The notes beneath the pieces were generated by a model. It saw only the letters and a list, made by a program, of their open reading frames with translations. It ran no database searches and was not told the origin of the DNA. From positions 9,176,001-9,240,000 of the forward strand of contig NC_135035.1 of assembly GCF_051020975.1 (NCBI RefSeq): a stretch of DNA of 64,000 bases. Reading direction: 5' to 3'. The position numbers were made by a program, and so were the translations under genes. Positions within the stretch are counted from its first letter, which is position 1. Each line of letters begins with the position of its first letter. Source of the DNA: Osmia lignaria lignaria (lineage: Eukaryota > Arthropoda > Insecta > Hymenoptera > Megachilidae). Below, one piece after another: positions 8,937 through 23,100 of this stretch.

Positions 8937-11900
8937 CCTACGCCTCTGAACGCTTTGGAATAATGGGGCAACGGTTATAACGGAGCGTTTTGTATGATCA
9001 ATTTCGCGACAGGATTGCGCAACAGTTTGATAAACGGGCCTCACGTGGAACTGTAACACGTAGAAATGTGGCGTGCAAGTTGTAAAACGAGCGCGTGGCA
9101 TCGGTGTAACGCGCGTATTGTCCCGCCACGGTGGCGCCACGCTTCACCAGGCGACAAGATGCAACCTACGCGAAATTCACCGCTATGTAATGTCCCTCAT
9201 AGAGCTTAGGGTTCCTCCCGCGGTAACACGGAGAAAATCGTGGGGGCGGATCGTCACCGAGCAATTGCAACGGGTGTCTTGCGAAACCAGAACAGGGGAT
9301 CACCCACGCGACCCGAAAAAAAGAAATCACCTTCGCGCGCGAATTTTCCCGGATAGGACTGTTTTTCCTCAGAGGGAGATACAGTAGAACTACCCTAATT
9401 GGTATTTGGACACTAGAGATTCTAGTATTGACTGATAGGTTCTGAAAGGACCTCGTCTATCAACCTGCGTGAAGCGTGCACCGCGTCGTGCATTATCGTG
9501 AACCTACCTGTGTCTTTTCTCTTTGCCACCCACGCTTGCCATTTGAACGCGTATATACAGACATAAAGTGTAACGATTGCCGACCCTTCATACTGGATAA
9601 AACGTTCGGTTATCGGTAGGTAGTACTTTGTAGATCCTTCGAACAACAATCGTAAATGCACGCGTTACTGTCCGTACCATAACGAACATAAATCCTTATC
9701 TTCGCAATAAAACCATTCGTTAAATAGAAAATTCGATTCTTTGTAGTCGCATCGTTGGTTCGGTCGAAGATAGTTGGGATGCTTTTAAAGGTATGCACTA
9801 GGAGAGAAAACAGTGCCCATTAATCATTTTTATAGTTCGATAAACGAACGCCAGCTGACTGCTTCATCATCGCGTAATAATTTCGACCGCGAGGGAATAG
9901 ACGTTTCGAAATGACCAATTTATGGCGCGAAGTGGCGTGTAACAGATCGTGGAGTAATTGAGAAAGCATGATATAATGTATCCACATTTGTAATGAACTG
10001 AATTAGAATGCGATTATCGTGATTGGTAGGGACCGGTGCGGCCGTAGGATAGAAATTGCCCGGCGGCGTTAGACGCGAGCCAAAGAAAATTCCATCACAC
10101 GCTAGCTTCTCGTTAGCGACGCTGGACTAATCGCTTAATTAATACATGATAAATGTTCGTAAATCCGGCGTCGAGTCTCGCGAGGCATCCTCTACACGTA
10201 CTTCGTTACCGTGGCCAATTAATTACGTAGGGGAACCGATTAAAACGGAGACCTGCATCCAACGCGCTGGAGGAGGACAAAAAGTCGTCTTCAACGTCGG
10301 TTAAAGGCCCTCCTCGAATTTTCTTCACGGCATCCACGAACGATTTATCCTCCTCGCGTTGCCGGGGTCACGGGGTTACGGTTCCTGATGTCGCGCTCAT
10401 GAAAAAAACGCGCGAACCTTAAAATATCGCATGGGGGCCGGCGAAGTGAGTTTAAGGTTTCCTTCGTCCGTGAAGGATCCTTAAATTCAAGGCGCAGTAC
10501 TTTTGAAAGCCGTCCAGCTTGACTTCGTATAACTCTCGAATCGCGGCTCGCATAAAACACTCTCTTTTGAAATTAATTTCGATCGCCGTGGTGCTCGATC
10601 TTCAACGGTGCGCAAAGTTAACGATGCAGATCGACCGTGCATAATTAACGCACGATGCTATCGATGTAGTCCTCATTTTTTATTATGGTAATAATAGAAA
10701 CCTGTTGCCTTGGTGCAACGTCGATGAAAAATTGCCTCGTCTCATCGATCAAGAAATACAGGAAGTTCGTTAAATTTTCATTTCTAATCACTGATTTACA
10801 CCGATTTCGCATTGTATTACAATCGTAATAACAGTCATAATGCGAATAATAGCGCGACGAAGCCGCAGAACCGTTGAAATCCTCTTGTACAATTCGCGAC
10901 GATGGATTACGTTGTCGTAAAGAGAAACGTTAATACTAATCGTTCTATTGCGACAAATCTGTTTCGGAATTTTGATAGGAATGCTGTCTGGCGATTGACC
11001 AAGATGTCGTCGACCACAATGACAAAACTTATCGGTCGTTCTACTCGCTCTGAGATGCTGTTAGATCATAGATGGTGGTCGGTAATTGAAATATTAATGA
11101 GACATCGGACAACGCGGCAGGTATATCTATGTATGGGTGATGGAGAAAGCTCGGTCGCTTTAATATCGCCTCGAATGACAATGGGAACGGTCGCTGCTGC
11201 TAACACGAGAACTCTAACGAATTATTATCACCGGTCCGGTCGATTACGATGAGACCATAAATCAATACTTTGTCACATCATCCATCTTAAAAGTGTCTTA
11301 ATCTCGATAGACACAGCTACCACATTAGCCGGTCCTAAACTCTTCTTTGCAATTCAAAATTCTAGCTCGGACGTTCCGTATTATCCTACGACCGTCTCGT
11401 GACCGGCGATCGCTCTTCTAACCGTTATTCCTAACCGGAAAATAAATTGGTGAACAGAGACGAATGTTTGACGAATGCTGACCGTTCAACGTCTCGTTCT
11501 AAGAGATAGACGTGGATGGCGCAGAGGTGAGGACGCGACGGGGGGAAGGTTTTTGCTAACGTCAACGACAACTTGTCCCGCGGTGTTCACGATTCGACCT
11601 GGGCTACGACCTCGGCGTCGTAAATTTCGCGTCATAGCGGTTGTCACCGAGTCATCTTTTTACGAGCGTACCACGACTCGTATTCACGGTCCGCTCGGGA
11701 CATATCCAGCCTCGCGAGCCCTTAGATCGGCCAACAGTTGTTAAGAGGATCCTCTCGGTTGGTAATCTCCGACAGCGAGCACGGTGTCCCTTTCAGGATG
11801 CTTCTCTTCTTACGTTTTCAAGAGTACGACCGCGTCATGAATCAACCACCTAGTCAAAATATATTCTCTCTTTGAACAGGGAGTACTGGGACCTCCGAGT

Positions 11901-12025
11901 CTGTGTACGCCTATCGACGTTAGATCGAAATTGAATTATTCAGCTTATTTTTATGCTGACGTGATAATATTCAGACGAATCGTCGCGATTAACCTCTGCA
12001 GCCAATGGCTAACTTTGCCCCAGAA

Positions 12026-12065
12026 CGATGCAGTTGCATTCTCTCTGGCGATGCAGTTGCATTCT
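12026..12065 (+). repeat. Two exact 17-bp direct repeats, period 23
   Basis: CGATGCAGTTGCATTCT occurs at 12026-12042 and again at 12049-12065, separated by six bases. The unit contains TGCAGTTGCA, partly self-complementary. No function is indicated. Confidence 0.85.
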
Positions 12066-15000
12066 TCCAGGCGTTGCACTTGGAGCTCTCTAAGAAAACC
12101 GTTTAAGGTGCTTATGATTTTTAAGTTGCAAGTAAATGCACACCGATCGGACGTTCATCATCTGATAAGCACTCGAGCTTTCTCCGCGTGCAATTTCTGC
12201 GGTTCGCCTGAACGTAATCAGGTGCGCGCGTTGAGAAACCGTGCGCACCTATGCAGCAGCATAATCACGGACAATGATATTGCATGCAGGTGCGGTCTAA
12301 CCGTACGATCTCTGTCTTTCTCTTCGTCATTCTCTGTTTGCCACCCCGGTACGTGGAACCGATTCGCACACTTCTCGCGTTTCCATAAACAGACGAAGAA
12401 AGTATGCATTCCCGAACCGGTGTGGTCTACGCGGGAGAGCAAAAGAGTGTTCAATCGGTGGACGAAAAAGAAACGGAAGGACACACCTGCGCTCCTCCTG
12501 ATGGCGAGTGGGAGTTTCGCGATGGATAAGAGCGCCTTTTCTCCGCCTTTTCTCCTAGGGAAGGTTACACTGTATTTCAATTATCATCGAGACGCTTTTT
12601 TACTCCTTCGATTGTACACGATTTTTTATTTCAATCGTTCCCTCACGGCATGGAGAATTTATTCCCGCTCGGTAGATCGTTTGTCCTCGCGGATCACGGG
12701 GTTAAGAGTCGAAAAATCGGTGGCCCAGCGGGTTGTCCACGGCAGTGAGCGCCACATTCCGACTCGAGGCAGATTGGCTCGACATCGAAAACGATTCTGG
12801 CCGAAAACTGCCCCACGGATCCCTACATCAAGTGCCCCGGTTATCGGGCCAGATCGAAAGAACAAGGACAGCCACGGCCATAATCGTGGATCAACTTCTG
12901 GCTACGAACCTGTCCTGTACAGGTACGAACACTCGGTAACATCGGCTCCATCTATTTATCCTCTATCGCCCAACGAGGTTCCTCACCGTGTCTAATGTTC
13001 GATCTTCCGAATGGAATTCTCTCGAGATCATCGCGAAGGACAGAAAAATCCTGGAAACTTGAGAAAAAACCTTCGAACGTGAATATCTGACTAATTGCTG
13101 AACGATTTCCAGCGAGATGTTGGTCCCAAGAGGGAACTGGTCGAGCAAGAATTACTAGTTGCGATGAAGCTCGTAGCCATAAGTACTGTAATTGCTACTT
13201 TGCGCGGTAATTGCGTTCTTTTCTTTTCTTTATTACAAAAGAATTGCTGCTACGGTAAATTGAAAGCGGCTACCACCGGTCTATGAGTATCTGCCAGTAA
13301 TATATCTCGCTTTATAGCGTGTTAAAACATGTCGCCGGAGACAGGGAATCGCATTATAATCTTATTTGGTATTACGAGTGTCATCGGTAATTAGGTAAGA
13401 TGATGTTCCGGTGTGCTATCTCGGATACTTTCCATCCTCTTGCAGCGTACATTTGATGTTGCCTTTAATGGCCATCAGAATGTAGGGATTATATCGCTTA
13501 ATTAGCTCTAACCCTTCGCCGCTATCTCCTTTATGAAATCGTTAAGCGTCGTTCTGTGCGTGTGCTCCTTATCGGATGTTTTAAGCCACCGCGTTTCTGT
13601 CCCTCGTTATCTGTTTGCCGACTGCTGGATAGTTGGCTACTTATACACGTTTCCACCGTGCCAATCCTACTTTTTCTCAGCATCGTTAAATATAACTGCT
13701 ACTGCGGGGGAGAATTTATTGGAATTTCTTCGTAATGTCTGCTGTAAGGATCGGTACCATTCGCTCTTAGTTAATCAGAAAGATACAGTCAAATGGAACT
13801 TTGATTTTCTTCCAGAAATATTTCAAATAGACTCGACGATCTTTGGTACCGATCCTGAATTTGCATCATCAGCCAAGTGCCACAAGATTATTGTCATCGT
13901 GATTGGTTACACTCTCATAGCCTTGATATTTGAGCAGGATGACCAAGCCGATTTTCGCGTCAGCTCGTGCAAGTCAACGTTTTCGCACGTTCCCTCCCAT
14001 GCATCTCGTGGAGTCGGTAATCGGTGTCGTTGGGAGCGCCGTGACAAATTTCGAACGTGCGAATTCCTCTCTCGCCATGCGATCAAGCGAGTGGAACGAT
14101 CAAGTGAAAACTACCAATTAATGCCGGCTAACGAAAGCATTTATCATCGGTTACACCCGTTCAGTAAGAATAAAAGACGCGTGATCGATAGCGCGCTAAC
14201 GATGAACGCGGATAAATGTTTCTACAGTTAGTTGGTTGATATTTTTCTTCGCGCCACCGGGTCCCAGGCCGGTGCATCGAAGAGGTGCAGGTAGACCGTC
14301 GCCACGGAACTGAACCGAGGTGGATCTACACCCGCGCGTGGATACTTTCTGGCCGGTCTATGAATCACATAGGAGGAAGAAAGGGAGAGGTACAAAAGGG
14401 GGTAAGCAGGAAATGCATACGGGTGGAACGGAGAAGAAGAGAGGAACGGAGGTCGGTGCACCATGAAGGAAAGCAAAGGAAAGACGGTTGCGCGGGGCAA
14501 GCCGAGCAAACCGGGGTGGTCTCGACTTCACCGTTGACTAACTGCGACACGACAAGCTGCCATACCCGGTTAAACTCTCCCGTGGCTCGATTGCATTCGA
14601 CGGGGAACAAATTAATGTTTGCTCGCCGCATCTGGGTCGGACGGGGATTTTCTGGGGACCGAATGCTTGGAAATAACCGAATCGCATGCACCGGCCAACT
14701 TTATCGATGACAAGGCGATGAAACGTATCGAAATACGCAACAAGAGGACTGGTCCCATTGGATATTCGATACAGGGTCTCCCGATCAAGAGGTACTGCCA
14801 CTCGGCTGACGGCAGGTGAAGTCAACACTTCCGAAGCTCGTAACGCGTGTGCATTCGTTCAACCGTTCCAACAGACTGTCCCTATCAAAAGTGGTTGCCT
14901 GTTTGGATGAAAAATTAGCTTCCTAGAGGAATATTAAATCTGGTAGGACAATCGGTAGCTATCTATCCGTTGGAACGACTAAGCCCCGTTCTAAACGAAA

Positions 15001-18000
15001 ATTACGCAAGACACGCGATACCGTTTAGAGACCGGGGAGATACGATTAATTGCCACGATTTGTTTCATCCACTTTAATGTATGTACGTATAATCGCTGTC
15101 ATTTGTTCCTTTCTCTCGACAGCCGCGCCCGAATTTCGTCCTCTTACTCTGCTCCGCGTACACACGGATACGTGGTACACAAGGAATCGAATCGATCTGG
15201 AAACGATCTGGCGCGTCCAGGTAGACATTCGTTAAAACCTCGTTGCCGCAATAATTACGATCGCGCGCGATACTTTTCCACGATGCCTCGATAAGATCCG
15301 GCGCGCAGGGGTCGCGCAGAGACACAATCTATAATTACATCGGCGCACGTTACGGACCCACACAAACGCCAGTCCCGCGAGATAGAGTTGAATCGTTGTT
15401 TCGATGCACGCATTCGTACCGTAACGCGTTATTCCCCGAATGCTGGAGGTGCAACGACCCGACGCGGCGAGAAACGAAATCCTTAATAGAAACTGAAACG
15501 ACCGTGACTCATTGACCCGCGAGTAAAACCGTCGAATTATTACCCTCGTTATTTCCCAACGATATCGTAAGCAACGGTAGCACCGCAATTGTCTTAGCTA
15601 GTCCGTCGAGATAGGTATACGTTTCATTTACAGAGCTGTCCGAAGCGTTCTGGCCTAATCAAGTTGATCCGACGAATGGCAGCGGCTACGGATAAGCTGA
15701 GGGAACACGATGAACATTCGCAGGCGGCTTACTCCAAAGGGAAGCGGCTGTACTTACGTCGTTTAGATAAGAGCCACGATGGCCGATATGCATAATATGT
15801 TGGCCCATATTGGGACAACCGAGCGGCGCAGCTTCGAGCCGAAGAGACGTCGAGGAGCAAGAGGAACGGTGGAAGAGAAAGGGCGCCGACAACGCGTGGA
15901 ACATCGCGCCAGGGATCGGCCTGTTATTTGGCTGTCAGTAATTCAGTAGCCTCTACGGGACCTCTGAAGATCCACTGATGCCGCCCCTGAGGAACCGGTA
16001 ACCTGTCTACCGAATCGATCAACCTGTATCTCGTTCACTTACCCTCTCTTTGCCGCCTGCTCTCCCTTTCGCGATCGCGTTTCTTGCCTCTCGTACCTGC
16101 GCGATCAACGAAACTCGCCTCCCTCCTCGTGTAATCAATTTACCGCACGATTATTAACAAATTTATTAACGAAATCATCGGACCCTCGTTCGGGATAATT
16201 TATTCCACGACCATCAACGTGTTCGTTCCCTATCAGTACATCTACTTTACCGTCCATGTTGTTATCTAGCGGTAGCAAAGGATAGCATGCCGGTAATCGT
16301 AAACTAAATCACGATAATTATTCGCGGAATAAGATGTAGCCGTAAGTTCGCCAGGACTTTCCATCGTCCACAGGATTTCCCGTGTAACCATCGCTCGCCA
16401 AGAGCTGCTACGTACTTTCTAACGACAAGGAATTCGCCTCTCCTTCTTCGTCTCGCGCCGTACAATCGTACATGCGCGTACCGCCAGGTGCAAATTCTTC
16501 TGACATCATCGTCGATGTACGTGATGCACACGTTGCACTTGCACAGCCGTGAATCGCTGACCGCGAGTGCGCTTCGCGATCCTGTGTACGTGTACACCGT
16601 AAGTGCAACCACTTTTAGCTGAACACACGTGAGTGTGGGTGGGAGTGCGTGGCGCCAGTGTGGCGGCGTCCAGCGGAGTTCCATCGAGAGGAAAGATCGT
16701 GTAAGAGAGAAGGAGGAACTGGAAGAAAGGTGGAGATAACGTTCCGAAAGGATGCGGAACAGAGAGCAATGATGTCGGAGACATTCTCTTTACCGTGCAT
16801 ACTGCCCACTTATTAAATCACTGATAAATCGTATTACGACTCCTCTGCTCCCTGGGACACGTAGCTGTATTTCTAATCGAGCCTAGGGTTTGACGTCTTC
16901 TGCAATCATGAAATTCTTCAGTTTTCTACTCGATGTTTCATTTAATCAGTTTGGTCCTGAACGAAAGTGGTTTCTTTGCCAATTTTCTTCGAGCACGCAA
17001 TCCATTTTTGAAACGACATTTTTCTTCGCGTCTTCGGGCGATCCGTAACGCGCAAGTCATACAAATCTTTCATTTTACACGGTCTCGCCCTTTGGTTGCC
17101 GGCAATAATTCAGGATATCGATTTGGCCGGTTGTAACTTATATTTCGTTTGACCCCGATTATTTCTTCCTCGCGAAAGCGACCATTTTTTCTTCTCCTTC
17201 CCCGTTTATTTACGTACGCAACGAGCTACGCGCGGATAAGAATTATGCCGACAGGCTTGCTCGGACTTTTACCTTTTTCAACGCGATTGCTGCGTGTAAG
17301 AAAGAAGCGAGGTGATTGATATAGCGAAGCGATCCCGTGGTACACGGCTCTAAGCTCGGGACATCGGTCAGGCCTCCGCACACGCCAACGTCGGAGCCAA
17401 CAAGTTCAGACTCGGTATCTCCGAGTATATGCCAGCTTCGAGGTCGTATCAAATTGGCGGAACCGTTTGCATCCGTGGTTATACCGGTCCTGTCGGATTA
17501 CCCAATTCTTTATGCAATCGCTCGTCAAGCAATCGCGACAGCCGGTCGCGCTGCTCTCGATTAACTTTGATCGACGATCTCTGAAAAACACCGTTACGCT
17601 CGATCGCCTCGTTACAAAAGGTTAACTTCCCCGCGAATCAATTCGAATCCATACGTTGGAATTATAACAGGACTCTCCGGTGTTAAGTGCATCGTAACGT
17701 GTCGTCTTTTGCCCGGCGAAATACGCTTGTTTCTTCGATTCAGACGAGCAACGCCCGGGAATGCATTCCAAGCTGGAATCGCTCCGATTGTCGATCAACA
17801 GAATTTTCCTCCAAACGACTTATTTCTCTTCGGCTTTACGAGCCTCTCTTCCTGTATCGTGAGATCCGGGCGTCCCTGAACCAGCCTGACAATGAACCGA
17901 GCCACACCCGCTGATTTTACTGACGTACGAGGCGCGTGCTCCGCATCCTGGCTGACCGCGCCGAAATCGTTCTACCTTGCACAGACACGAAAAGATTTCA

Positions 18001-20118
18001 CCTTTCCATTATCGTTACGTATCCGTGAAGTACAGCCAGACCACGTGCCACGCGCGCCCCAAGTTCAATCGTGCGGTTTGAAATAATGCCCTCTGTTCTC
18101 TTCCCCACACGGGGGGAAATTTGTCCAAGTGGCCAACCTACACTCCGGGTTATTATTAAGATCTGATCGATAAAAGAGCGCAATCTTCGTTGTATCTTTA
18201 TAATTCTCGCGAATACGCGTCGAACAATCGGCCGGCGCTATCTCGAGCACGTACCAGACCGCTGAACGATCGTGCCGGAGAACAAATATCGCGTTGGTGT
18301 ATTAATAGTTGCAGTGATTACCATGCCATTACTGTACAACGTCATTATGCTGAACAGTACACGAGGGAACGTATTCACCGGGACGCGGTACTATATCAAT
18401 CCGCGGCAATATTGCTCGGTGCAGCAGGTTGAAGGAGATACACCTTATCGCTAATATCTCTCCGCGAGCGCGCACGTACAATCCTGCGGACGATCGGTAG
18501 GTTTCTCGGGCATCACTAAATTACATCGGTCTACGGTGCTGGAGAATTTACATTTCTCATTCGGCCGCATGATATCGCGTGTACGTACCTCGCTCCTCCT
18601 CCGGAGAACTATTTAACGTCCTCGCTTGTCGGAAATTTGTCTTCGAGCCGTCGCGATAAGACGGAACCTCCAATATCCACACGACCAATGGACAAGTGGT
18701 GTGTCTTTCGACCACGGTCTATGCCCTGTGTCCACTGTCTCGCTACGTCGCACGCGAGATTAAGTATTCCTCGCTCGTACCTTCCTCGATTCTATTCCGC
18801 GAATCGTTCGATCACCACCACCTGTTGGAGATTTGTTCCTTCGGACAGAAAGGAGACGCTCCACGAAAGGGGTTAAGGCGTAACGAGTGAACCGCGACAG
18901 GGAGTAGTGATCGAGCGAGATCTGGAGGCGGTATCGTAAATCATGTAGCCCAATTCAATAAAGCACTATGCCCTTTCCGTGTAACCAGTGCCAGCAGGTA
19001 CAACCCGAAGAAATCCCGAATGTGTCCATAACTCAGCGGGTCTACCTCCTCGATCCTCTCGCGATCCTACGTATAAGACGTACGTGCACCTTTTTTTCCC
19101 CTTTTCTTCTTTACTCGGCCTTTTCCCTCTTGTTTCTCAGCGAGTCGGCCCCAGCCAGGTAACCAGGTACGCTTCGCGGCCGCACCTGAACACGCTCTAC
19201 GCGTGCGTGCTGTCGGATTTGTAGAACAATATTATCCTTCGCCAGCTCGATTGCACTTGCGTCGTACGCGTGTGCCTCTTCGAGACTGTATAAATCTAGG
19301 AATCAAAGCGTTGTCCGCGAAGTCTGAACGAAGAGCTTCTTTCCAACTCGAGTATCGGTCGTAGCTGGATGCATAGTCGAAGCAATAACAATAGCGTACC
19401 TCAGGGGTTCCTACGTAGAGCATTCTACTTGTATAAATGATGGGACACACGTACGTGACTCGCTTGTCAGTGGGGACGTTTCGAAACAATCGTAAGTCAT
19501 GAAAATAAGCGGGGAAAAAAAGGGAGTCGATAAGAGAGGGGTAGGGTAAGAAGAAGAGGACAGGTAACAGGGTGCAGCAGCGTGGTCCGCGTAGAAGTGG
19601 GAACGGCGTTGTATTGCGGCTGAGACAGCGGGAGTCTCGGGTTAGGAACTTAAATCATCGGGTAACAACGACGGTATCGACGACGGTGACGATCGACGAG
19701 AGCATAGCCTCGGATCTGCGCATCGATCACTCGTGAGAAGAGATCGATACAGCCGACGGCACGAGGATGTAGAGGAGTCGAGGTTCGTTGTCGGAAAATA
19801 TATGACCGCGTGGTGCGGTGACACGAGAGGAAACACAAGGAGGGTACGCGTACGCGTACCGTATTTTTCACGAACCATGGATGAAACGTGCCGATCGATG
19901 GACGCGTCCCGGGTTTGTCACGAGGGTTCACCGCCGAATCGAAATGGGTCGCGAAGGGCATCGAGGAAGCAACGGTGCGATACGTGGCGACCCACGGGCG
20001 ATCACGATCAACGCCAATAAATAAACGGCGGGGAGGAGGGCGAGCAATTAAGAGAGACATCAGCCGACTAATGAGGTTACGCCGCGCCGCGACCAGCACT
20101 CCTCCACGGCAACAGCGT

Positions 20119-20142
20119 CGGCGTGGCATGGCGTGGCGTGGC
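20119..20142 (+). repeat. Short GGCGT/GGCAT tandem repeat
   Basis: About five units of GGCGT or GGCAT in tandem. A small, imperfect microsatellite. Confidence 0.7.
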
Positions 20143-23100
20143 ACGAAACCAGCGAGGAGACACAGCTCGGCGTCGAAAGAGACGAAAAGAGAAAGAGGAA
20201 TCGGTCACGCGTAGAAGCAACTCGCTGGTTCGAGGTCTGGAAGAACGATACCGAATCACGATATCTGAACAGGCGAGAGGAACGATTCGAACAGAGAACT
20301 GGAAGATGCCGTGGAAGGAAAGAGGAACGGATATATAAGCGACGGATGGATTTGAACGGTCGATGCAGTACGACCGCTGCTGTGGGGAAGAAGACAATGC
20401 GGCATAAATCACGAACGGCAGCAGGACGCCGGCCGCCGTGCCGATCGGTCGATACACTCCGATACACGCTCGACGAACTAATTGCCCGTTGTGTCTAGAG
20501 GAGGGTAGAAATCGCGGTCTGATTGCCACGAGAATTGAGGAAGGAAGTCGTGTGCCTCTCTAGCCTGACGATCCTCCGAGAGAACGGATAATCATCTGGC
20601 ACGGAGGTGCGGCTACTCGATCGAACAAGGTTCATCTTCGTAACAACCTCGAGTAGGAAGCCGAGTACGTGGCCGATCGATCGAGGGATATTGCTTAATT
20701 CGATTCGTTACCTATTGTGTTACATTTCTGACCCGAATTGACTCGCTTCTACTCTTCCATATCACAAATTGCCCCTATACCAATTCACTGATTCGATGAT
20801 TGAAAGTGGTCTTCAGCAGATTAATTTTGAATCGTTTCAACTAATAGATCAACTCCAGACTGCTATCAGAATATTTTTATTATTATCATTCTTATCATGC
20901 TTCGATAGAATTACCATTCGATATCAATAGCAGAGAAAAAGCACGAATAGCCAGTGAAATTGAATCGCATCCGTCCGAGTATTCCGCTCATAACTGACGA
21001 CGACCCATCGATACGAGCAGCACATTCCGCCTTCGAGCAAAGAAACCATAAAACCCCTACGAGCGATCGTAACCGGAAAACGAAGAGACTCGAGGAGGCA
21101 GCAGCGGCTTTACCCTAGGATCGACCGAGCTAGCCCGATAGAAACCATTTCCGGGTAGAAGGATCCACCGGTGCGGTTAGCACGATGCCCCAAAGCGGCT
21201 TGACCTCGGACAGACCGTAGGTCCAGGACGGTCGAAGCTGAGACCATCGTCCCTCTAATCTCGTCCGTTCCCCTTTCTTCTGTGCTTTTACACGGACCGT
21301 TGTTGCGACGAAGAAGAGCGTCCGTCGCGTTGCTCTGCTAAGTTCGACGAGAAAGAGAGGGACGAGAGAAACAAGAGAAGAGGCAAGCATCTAGATCGCG
21401 GCTCGCCGTCTCTTGGACGAAGACTGGAAAAATGGCCCCGGGTCGGTTTCCGGGTCACGCGTTCGTCGGGACGGTCGGAGTATCAGGTGTCATTACCATT
21501 GCCCGGCTCGATGTACCGCGGCAGGGATGTCTCTCAAGCCGGACCGGGATTCGCCGCTGAGAAAACGACGAGTACCGTATGTTCTACGGCCACTGGGGCA
21601 CGAAGCGAATCTAGATGTGGAACGTCCAAGTGTTCCCAGTCACGCCCTCGCACGATTTTGCGTCTCTTAGAATGTCTCTTCATTGAAACGAAGCATCGTC
21701 GTGGCGGAAGAACCGACACCGTTCGCCGTGTTAGACTTTCAAACGATTTCGAGCGAGGAATCGGTAACGAGTGCGAAGGAACGGCAATGATCTTCAAAGT
21801 TATAGTTAATACCGATGGAATTCGTGAAAAGCAGAGATTATGGTACAGGAAGTCGAAGCTGGGGCCACCGCAAACGTCACATAATTCCTCGATTATTTTC
21901 TCATGGAATTTCTCCGTTGCAATTTTAAGTTCCTTTTTTATCTCCCTAAGATATTATGGGATAATTACGGGGCCGGTCTCGCGAGGGAAACGTTTCTATT
22001 CTACGGTTACTCCGGGTGTCACGGACATGAGAACAATGACTGTCGAGGTTAAGTCTGATCGCTCGATGACCGATCAGGGGTCACGTCATTCCGTGGAGAT
22101 CGAAGAGATGTCATTGGTCGGACCGTTATTCTCTGAAGGAACTGTTCCTCACGATCGAAGGCACCACCTGTGGAAAACAAGTATCTCGTTGATCGTGGAC
22201 TTTTAACCTTTCCTCGACGTTGCGATTTCAGGAACAGAAACATTTGTAGGATAGCGCGTTTCTTTTCATTTCAATTCATATTTGTCCAAAAATGATTTAG
22301 GCAGGTTTATTAGAAATGGTACCTAATGAGTACATTAAATGAAAGCGTTACAACCGGTTCGATTTTGGTCTTACTGTCAGCTCTATTGACTAATCAACCT
22401 CATTAGGCGAATTCTGGAACACTTGCTTAAAATTTTAATGAGTCCCGTCTAATTATATTCGGCAACAGGGCGAATAACAAATTCGATAAGATCTATTTCA
22501 TGGAATAATAAAGACGAAAAAGACTTTCATTTCTGACACCAGTGATCCGCGAGAGTCCATTTTAACGCCTTTGTCGTGCTTCCCTCCATTCTGTGCAACT
22601 TAGTGAAAATCTTGAGCCCGTTTGCCCGTTCACACGACAGTCATTCGATCTCCCACGACTCGGACGGGCGACAGAGAAAATTGGAAAATCCTGGAGCATT
22701 GTAGCGGCGGTTCACGTGACGCTCATTCATTGGGATCATAAAAGGTCACTTTACAAGTTCCACCCACTTTATGAAATCCTTTGTGCCGTGGAGATTTAGC
22801 CGGCACGCTCGAGTGCTCGAGCACGAAAACAGGACCGGGATCCTTAAGATTTATAGGAAAGAAACTCGGCTGACAATCGTCTCGCACGCATAATAAAACC
22901 TTAGTCGGTCCATCTTTTTCTTCGATTCGTCTCATTCCCTCTTCTAAACACGCGTATCGCATCGACGGATTAACTTTTATAACGATAACCATTCGTGTTC
23001 GCGAAAGAAATTGTATCTACAAGCAGTTTAAAAACGAATCTCTTCTTTCTCCGTGGCTGATGGCGTGCCTCGGAAAGCACCATTTAAAATTAATGGGTCC

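Noticed and set aside
13533..14231. 232-codon plus-strand frame beginning with a signal-peptide-like segment
   Set aside because: After the first 20 residues the composition is random, no conserved cysteine pattern or domain is visible, and other long frames overlap it.
21487..22206. 239-codon plus-strand frame
   Set aside because: No domain, Arg/Ser-rich and random in appearance, with an overlapping minus-strand frame. It fits open frames from CpG-rich DNA poor in TAA/TAG.
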